This document shows, in pieces, positions 5,605 to 10,313 of a DNA stretch of 10,313 nt. The stretch's first letter is position 1. The number at the start of each line of letters is the position of its first letter. Source of the stretch: Rhodobacter sp. (GTDB taxonomy: Bacteria; Pseudomonadota; Alphaproteobacteria; Rhodobacterales; Rhodobacteraceae); NCBI GenBank assembly GCA_013824045.1, contig PNND01000142.1, forward strand, positions 1-10,313. Direction: 5' to 3'. Position numbers and translations under genes: made by a program. Below the pieces are notes generated by a model. That model was not told the origin of the DNA. It saw only the letters and a program-made list of their open reading frames with translations, and did no database searches.

Positions 5605-6969
5605 TTGGCAGAACTGGGCAAACCTCTGGTCGCATGGCTGGGCGATGATTTCACAGGATCGGCCGCCGTGATGGAGGTACTTGCCTTCGCCGGTCTGCCC
5701 GCCGTTCTGTTCACCGATATGCCCGATCCGGCGCTGGCGGCGCGGTTTGCGGGCGCGGCGGGCATCGGCATCGCCACCACCGCCCGCAGCCATGGGCCGG
5801 ACTGGATGGCCGCGCATCTGCCGGACCCTCTGCGCTGGCTGCATGCACTCGGCGCGCCGCTTCTGCACTACAAGATCTGCTCCACCTTCGACTCCGCGCC
5901 GCATGTCGGCAGCATCGGGCGGGCTATCGAAGTGGCCCTCTCCATCCGCCCCTCGGCCGCCGTGCCGATGCTGACCGCCGCCCCGGCCATGCGCCGCTAT
6001 CAGGCCTTCGGCCATCTTTTCGCGGGCACGTCCGAGGGTGTCTTTCGCCTCGACCGGCACCCGGTCATGGCCCATCACCCGGTCACCCCGATGGCCGAAT
6101 CCGATCTTTTGCGTCACCTGGCAGAACAGACCGACCTGACTTCGGCGCTGATCGATCTTGAGGCGCTGGCGGGCGATGCCGATGCGCGGCTGGAGGCCGC
6201 CCTTGCCGCAGGCGCGCGCATCCTGTCGCTCGACAGCGTCGATGCGCTGAGCGAAGCCGCCGCCGGTCGCCTGATCTGGCAGAACCGGCACCAGATGGGG
6301 CTGGTCATGGGCAGTCAGGGTATCGAATACGCGCTGGTCCGGCACTGGCAGGAAACCGGGATCATCGCCCCGCCGCCGCCCGCCCCCCGGGCCGATGCGG
6401 TGGCGCAGATCGCCGCTGTATCGGGATCGGTCTCGCCGGTCACCGCGCGGCAACTGGACTGGGCCGGGGCGAACGGCTTTGCCCTCATCCCCTTTGATGC
6501 TGTGGCTGTCTGTTCGGACCCTGCCACCCTCGCGGCGGAGGAGGCCCGCGTGACAGCCCTTGCCGTGCAGGCGGCGGCCGGCGGACAAAGCCCGCTGGTC
6601 CATTCCGCCGCAGGGCATGACGATCCCGCCGTTGCCCGCTTCCGCGCGGCCCTGTCCTTTAGCAACGTGCCAACTGAGGCCGCCAACCGCGCCATTGGCG
6701 AGGCGCTGGGCCGCATTCTCGACCGCGTCCTGCGGCAGACCAGCCTGCGCCGCGCGGTGATTTCGGGCGGCGATACATCCGGCCACGGGATGCGGCAACT
6801 GGGTCTTCAGGCCCTTGTCGCCCGCGCGCCCACCATTCCCGGCGCGGCGCTCTGTGCGGCGCATGGCACCGGCCCGCATGACGGGCTGGAGATCGCGCTA
6901 AAGGGCGGGCAGATGGGGACGGAGGATTACTTCGGCTGGATCCGCGCCGGGGGCGGCCCCCGCGCCTAG
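5605..6969 (+). CDS. oiaK: 3-oxo-isoapionate kinase OiaK (four-carbon acid sugar kinase family, DUF1537)
   Basis: The 454-residue protein belongs to the DUF1537 / four-carbon acid sugar kinase family, which phosphorylates small acid sugars with ATP. In this setting the substrate should be 3-oxo-isoapionate, giving the 4-phosphate used by the RLP. The N-terminal substrate domain carries WLGDDFTGSA (11-20) and KICSTFDSAPHVGSIGRAIE (90-109). The C-terminal nucleotide domain carries VSGSVSPVTARQ (272-283), ISGGDTSG (386-393) and KGGQMGTEDYFG (433-444), all family hallmarks, and the length is normal. The start is TTG at 5605, preceded by GAGGGGA (5594-5600). No ATG lies between there and the GDDFTGS motif, so an unusual start is required. 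It is transcribed away from apnO from a shared promoter region. Family membership is near certain; the specific substrate comes from context. Confidence 0.88.
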   Translation: MAELGKPLVAWLGDDFTGSAAVMEVLAFAGLPAVLFTDMPDPALAARFAGAAGIGIATTARSHGPDWMAAHLPDPLRWLHALGAPLLHYKICSTFDSAPHVGSIGRAIEVALSIRPSAAVPMLTAAPAMRRYQAFGHLFAGTSEGVFRLDRHPVMAHHPVTPMAESDLLRHLAEQTDLTSALIDLEALAGDADARLEAALAAGARILSLDSVDALSEAAAGRLIWQNRHQMGLVMGSQGIEYALVRHWQETGIIAPPPPAPRADAVAQIAAVSGSVSPVTARQLDWAGANGFALIPFDAVAVCSDPATLAAEEARVTALAVQAAAGGQSPLVHSAAGHDDPAVARFRAALSFSNVPTEAANRAIGEALGRILDRVLRQTSLRRAVISGGDTSGHGMRQLGLQALVARAPTIPGAALCAAHGTGPHDGLEIALKGGQMGTEDYFGWIRAGGGPRA

Positions 6970-7210
6970 ACGGCACTCACCGGAACGGGTCACCCATCCT
7001 GCCCGCCCGGACTGGGGCACCCTTTTCTGGGCCTTGATTTCTTTGTGAATTCCCGCAACGCTGCGGCGCCGTTAAGAAACATTAGGAAGCGTTGGTTATG
7101 GTGCTCAGGTTTCAGCCGACCCTTCTTTCTTGCAGGCACGATCCGCGCCACCCGCATCACGCCGCGCCCCGCGGCGACATGCCCGCGCAGGGCAGGGAAC
7201 AGGCGTGACC
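6970..7210 (+). other. Intergenic region upstream of the glycosyltransferase operon, weak promoter candidate only
   Basis: No gene is seen in these 241 bases. A locally AT-richer patch at about 7071-7102 contains TTAAGA (7072-7077) and TATGGT (7097-7102), but the 19-base spacing is poor, so this is only a weak promoter candidate. No clear hairpin terminator follows oiaK, so read-through from oiaK into the glycosyltransferase genes is possible. Confidence 0.3.
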
Positions 7211-8188
7211 ATGCCCCAACCCCTGCGCCTGTCCATCGCCATGGCCACCTATAACGGCGCGCGGTTCCTTCCGCAGCAGCTGGACAGCTTCACCGCGCAG
7301 GACCGGCGCCCTGATGAGCTTGTGGTCTGCGATGACGGCTCGTCTGACGCCACGATGGATATCCTGCAGGCCTTCGCCGCAACCGCCCCTTTCGCCGTGC
7401 GGATCGAACGCAACGCAACCAACCTCGGTTTCGTGCGCAATTTCGAAAAGGCACTGTCGCTTTGTTCGGGCGACGTGATTTTTCTCAGCGATCAGGATGA
7501 TGTCTGGCTTCCTGCCAAGCTGGCCCGCGTGGAGGCCGAGTTTCTGGAAGACCCCGGCCTCAAGGCAACGATCAACGACATGATCATCACCGATGGCGAT
7601 CTGAACCACAGCGGCGTGACGCAGCTTGGCACGATCCGCGCCACCGGCTTTGGCGAACGGCGCTTCATCGCCGGATGCTGCGCCGCCATCCGGCGCGACA
7701 TGCTGGAAACGCTGCTGCCTTTTCCGAAAGAGCATTTCGCCCATGACAGCTGGATCGGGGATGCCTGCGAAGCGCTGGGCGTGCGCCGGATCCTGTCCGA
7801 GCCGTTGCAACTCTATCGCCGCCATGGATCGAACGAATCCCAATGGCTCCTCAGCGATCCGAACGGTGTCAGCCGCGCGCAGCTTGTTCTCAAGTCCGGC
7901 CTCGCCTCACCGGTCGAGGCGTGGGAGGCCTATCTGATCCGCCTCGGCATCCTGCGTCGCTGGCTGACCGATACGGAACCCCGGCTGCGCGCCATCGGGC
8001 TGGGTCCCCGCATCGACGCGGCGCATCGCTTCATCACGGACGAGGAAAGCAGCTATCGTGGCAGGCTGGACCTGCTGGCCATCTCGCGCCGCACCCGCTG
8101 GGCCCATATCCTGCGCTTTTGGATCAGGGGGGGCTATGCGGCCTTCCTTGGCTGGAAGAGCGCCATCAAGGACATGGTCCGCCCATGA
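7211..8188 (+). CDS. Family 2 glycosyltransferase (rhamnosyltransferase-like)
   Basis: This 325-residue enzyme should transfer a sugar from an activated nucleotide donor onto a growing surface polysaccharide or lipid-linked oligosaccharide at the cytoplasmic face. The GT-A fold is plain: LSIAMATYNGARFLPQQLDS (8-27) is the first nucleotide-binding strand, VVCDDGSSDAT (38-48) holds the first aspartates, and FLSDQDDVW (91-99) is the metal-binding DxD region common in rhamnosyltransferase-like GT2 proteins. HDSWIGD (178-184) is a likely acceptor or base region and YRRHGSNES (202-210) follows. The C-terminal tail, about 280-325, is basic and may contact the membrane. ATG at 7211 is used; GTG at 7205 is an in-frame alternative, and the AGGGA/AGG upstream could serve either. 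The stop overlaps the next ATG as ATGA. Donor and acceptor cannot be named. Confidence 0.9.
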   Translation: MPQPLRLSIAMATYNGARFLPQQLDSFTAQDRRPDELVVCDDGSSDATMDILQAFAATAPFAVRIERNATNLGFVRNFEKALSLCSGDVIFLSDQDDVWLPAKLARVEAEFLEDPGLKATINDMIITDGDLNHSGVTQLGTIRATGFGERRFIAGCCAAIRRDMLETLLPFPKEHFAHDSWIGDACEALGVRRILSEPLQLYRRHGSNESQWLLSDPNGVSRAQLVLKSGLASPVEAWEAYLIRLGILRRWLTDTEPRLRAIGLGPRIDAAHRFITDEESSYRGRLDLLAISRRTRWAHILRFWIRGGYAAFLGWKSAIKDMVRP

Positions 8189-9345
8189 TACACACCGTGA
8201 CACATGCCGTGACCCAGCCCGCGCCCCATCCCAAAGGCCGCGTCCTGCATGTGCTGACCGCGCTGGATTTCGGCGGTGTCGAATCCCAGATGCGGCTGAT
8301 CGCGGCCCATGCCTCTGCCTCGGACTGGGGGCATGATTTCCTTGCCATCGGGGCAGGGGGGGCCGTTCAACGCGACATCCGTGCGCTGTCGGGCCGCGCC
8401 GATGCGCTGGGCGTTGCGGTAGCCATCCCCTCGCCCCGCGCGGGCCTTGCGCTCTGGCGGTATCTGCGCCGCACCCGCCCGCAGATCGTGCATCTGCACG
8501 GGGCCGAGGCGAATTTCCACGGCATCCCCGCCGCCCGCCTTGCCGGGGTCCCTGTCGTGATCAGCGAAGAGATCGGCATCCCCCGCCATTCCCCAAAGGC
8601 GCGCCACGTCTTTGCCGCGCTCTATCGCCATGCCGACCGGGTGGTGGCCATTTCTAATGCGGTCAAAGCCGCCATCGCGGATCAGGGCGAAGCCCCCGCC
8701 GCGGCGATCACCGTGATCCACAATCCGTTCGAGCCGCAACCCTTTCGCCCCTTTCCGCCCCTGCAAGGCCGGGTGGAATTGGGCTTTGTCGGGCGGTTGG
8801 AACCGGTCAAGAACCCCATTGCCGTGGTCGAGGCGGCAGCACTTCTGCGCGACCGGGGCCTTGCCTTTCGCCTGCGACTGGTGGGCGATGGCAGCCTGCG
8901 CCCCGCGCTGGCCGCGCGCATCGCCGACCTGCGCCTGTCGGATTGCGTTTTTCTCGAAGGCTTCCACCCCCAACCCTTCGACATGCTGGCGGGATGCCAT
9001 TTTTTCCTGCAACCCTCCGTCACCGAAGGCTTCGGCCTTGCGATCTGCGAGGCGATGTCCGCCGGCATCCCGGTCATCGCCACGGCGGTGGGCGGAACCC
9101 CCGAAATCATCGATCATGGCGAAACCGGCTGGCTGCTGGCCGAACCCGATGCGCGGCATCTGGCGGCAGCGGTGGAAACTGCCCTCAGCTTGGGCGAACC
9201 CGCGCTGGCCCGCATCGCTGAACGCGCCGCGGCAAGCGTGGTCACCCGGTTCAGCCCCGGCCTCTACCTGCAGCGCTGCGACACCCTTTACGACACGCTC
9301 TTTCAAGCATGGGACCAGAGACGCCATAAACGGGGGCTGCCATGA
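8185..9345 (+). CDS. Family 4 glycosyltransferase (GT-B fold)
   Basis: This is a 386-residue retaining glycosyltransferase of the GT4 type. The N-terminal acceptor half begins after a short polar leader with GRVLHVLTALDFGGVESQMR (18-37) and continues with IVHLHGAEANFHGIPAARLAGVPVVISEE (about 101-129). The C-terminal donor half has FVGRLEPVKNP (201-211), with R204 and K209 in the usual diphosphate-binding positions. It then has LVGDGSLRPAL (232-242) and the E-x7-E motif E281GFGLAICE289, followed by GGTPEIIDHGETGWL, the standard sugar-nucleotide pocket. The ATG overlaps the previous stop and its own stop overlaps the next start, so the three genes are translationally coupled. It probably adds one sugar in O-antigen or exopolysaccharide assembly. 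The exact linkage cannot be read from sequence. Confidence 0.93.
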   Translation: MIHTVTHAVTQPAPHPKGRVLHVLTALDFGGVESQMRLIAAHASASDWGHDFLAIGAGGAVQRDIRALSGRADALGVAVAIPSPRAGLALWRYLRRTRPQIVHLHGAEANFHGIPAARLAGVPVVISEEIGIPRHSPKARHVFAALYRHADRVVAISNAVKAAIADQGEAPAAAITVIHNPFEPQPFRPFPPLQGRVELGFVGRLEPVKNPIAVVEAAALLRDRGLAFRLRLVGDGSLRPALAARIADLRLSDCVFLEGFHPQPFDMLAGCHFFLQPSVTEGFGLAICEAMSAGIPVIATAVGGTPEIIDHGETGWLLAEPDARHLAAAVETALSLGEPALARIAERAAASVVTRFSPGLYLQRCDTLYDTLFQAWDQRRHKRGLP

Positions 9346-10313
9346 AACCTGCGGTCCGCAATATCCTGTTCATCACTTGGGACGGCCCACAGACCAACTA
9401 TCTGGAACGCCTGTTCCTGCCGATTCTTGCCGGTCTGCATGACCGGGGGTACCGCACCCATGTGCTGCAATTCTGCTGGGGCGAACCGGCCCAGATACAG
9501 GCACGGGCCGACCTCTGCCGCGCGGCTGGCGTTCCCTACCGGGCACAGACCATCCTGCGCTTTGGTGGGGCGGCGGGGCCGTTCCTTACGGCGCTGGGCG
9601 GGGCAAGGGCGATCCGGCGCGCCGTGGCCGATTGGCGGATCGACACGCTCATGCCGCGCAGCCTGCTGCCGGCCTTTGCCGTCTTGCGGATGAAGGCGGC
9701 GGAACGGGCGGCGCTGAACATCGTGTTTGATGCAGACGGCCTGCACGCCGATGAACGGGTGGATTTCACGGGCCTTTCGCCCACGGGCCCGACTTACCGC
9801 ATCCTGCGCGACATCGAAATGCAGATGCTGCTGCGGTCAGACGCCGTCCTCACCCGCACTGCAGCCTCGCGCTCCATCCTGCTCGCTCGTGCTGGGGGCG
9901 GGTTGGCGGCGGATCGCTGCCATCTCGTGACCAACGGTGTCGACCCTGCGCCGTTCATCCGCGCGCTGGCCGCGCCCCGCCCCGATCCAGCACCGGAGGC
10001 TGGCCCCGTGCTGTGCTATTGCGGCTCCATCGGCGCGCAATATCGCCTGCCCGACATGCTGGATGTGGCCCTGCGCCTGCGCGCCCGCATTCCCGGCCTG
10101 CAGTTTCGCGTGATCTCGCAGGCCACCGATGCCGTGCAGGCCGACCTCGCCCGTCACGGGTTGCTGCAGGCCGACTGGATCGACCTGCGCGCGCCGCGCC
10201 CCGAAGATGTGCCCGCCGAACTCGCCCGCTGCGATCTGGGCATTGCCCTGCGCCTGCCCGCCTTTTCCACCCGCGCGGTGCTGCCCATCAAGCTGGGCGA
10301 ATACCTTCTGGCC
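9342..10313 (+). CDS. GT4-like glycosyltransferase, 3' end outside the window
   Basis: The frame is open for 324 codons from the ATG at 9342 to the right edge with no stop, and starts inside the previous gene's stop (ATGA). The N-terminal half begins RNILFITWDGPQTNYLERLFLPILAGLHDRGYRTHVL, a GT-B acceptor-domain start. The middle has NIVFDADGLHADERVD (126-140) and VTNGVDPAPF (196-205), the usual hinge before the donor domain. CYCGSIGAQYRLPDMLDVA (225-243) and LPIKLGEYLLA (314-324) match the donor domain, the latter resembling the P-x-K-x-x-EYLA end of the sugar-nucleotide site in GT4-type enzymes. A member of this length should need some 50 or more further residues. Role as for its neighbours: assembly of a surface glycan. 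Similarity to typical GT4 is weaker than for the previous gene, so the family call is less sure. Confidence 0.85.
   Translation, partial: MKPAVRNILFITWDGPQTNYLERLFLPILAGLHDRGYRTHVLQFCWGEPAQIQARADLCRAAGVPYRAQTILRFGGAAGPFLTALGGARAIRRAVADWRIDTLMPRSLLPAFAVLRMKAAERAALNIVFDADGLHADERVDFTGLSPTGPTYRILRDIEMQMLLRSDAVLTRTAASRSILLARAGGGLAADRCHLVTNGVDPAPFIRALAAPRPDPAPEAGPVLCYCGSIGAQYRLPDMLDVALRLRARIPGLQFRVISQATDAVQADLARHGLLQADWIDLRAPRPEDVPAELARCDLGIALRLPAFSTRAVLPIKLGEYLLA

Noticed and set aside
5566..6879. Long minus-strand open frame (437 codons) opposite oiaK
   Set aside because: It is compositionally abnormal, has no family resemblance, and lies wholly against a well-supported kinase gene.
7072..7085. 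CtrA-type site TTAA-N-TTAA upstream of the glycosyltransferases
   Set aside because: The second half is TTAG and the spacing is six rather than seven bases.
1..10313. CRISPR arrays, insertion sequences, integrase or attachment sites
   Set aside because: No regularly spaced repeats, transposase-like proteins or terminal inverted repeats with target duplications were seen.

Overview
The window is GC-rich, with dense, often overlapping genes and third-position G/C preference. Together with the gene content this suggests an alphaproteobacterium, probably a Rhodobacterales/Rhodobacteraceae member. That assignment is inference from composition and protein style, not from a marker gene.

Layout. 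(1) Positions 1-642, minus strand: the 5' part of thiM (hydroxyethylthiazole kinase, thiamine salvage), running off the left edge. It is preceded by a clear TPP riboswitch, a perfect hairpin that buries the thiM ribosome binding site, and a candidate -35 element. (2) 643-998: a divergent spacer with no convincing gene, holding a 9-bp inverted repeat and the promoter/operator of the next gene. (3) 999-1730, plus: a GntR-family regulator of the FCD type. (4) 1773-5501, minus: a tight three-gene operon, in transcription order apnO (D-apionate oxidoisomerase), apnL (D-apionate lactonase) and a RuBisCO-like protein (RLP). (5) 5605-6969, plus: a four-carbon acid sugar kinase (DUF1537 type), divergent from apnO and matching oiaK (3-oxo-isoapionate kinase). 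(6) 7211-10313, plus: three glycosyltransferase genes (GT2, GT4, GT4-like), each overlapping the next by the four bases ATGA. The last runs off the right edge.

How the genes work together. Sections 3-5 form a compact module for catabolism of D-apionate, the oxidised form of the branched plant cell-wall sugar D-apiose. ApnL opens apionolactone to apionate. ApnO converts apionate to 3-oxo-isoapionate with migration of a hydroxymethyl group. The kinase makes 3-oxo-isoapionate 4-phosphate. The RLP then decarboxylates it (OiaX-type) or performs transcarboxylation/hydrolysis (OiaT-type). The second route should give central metabolites directly, and no erythrulose-phosphate isomerase is visible here, which mildly favours it. 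The GntR protein is the likely local regulator. No transporter and no apiose dehydrogenase are visible in the window.

The apionate pathway with its RLPs is already described as a class, so this is not a wholly new system. The points most worth a second look are which RLP reaction is encoded here, the orphan nature of the module, and the riboswitch expression platform. The glycosyltransferase operon is probably for a surface polysaccharide (LPS O-chain or exopolysaccharide) and looks functionally separate.
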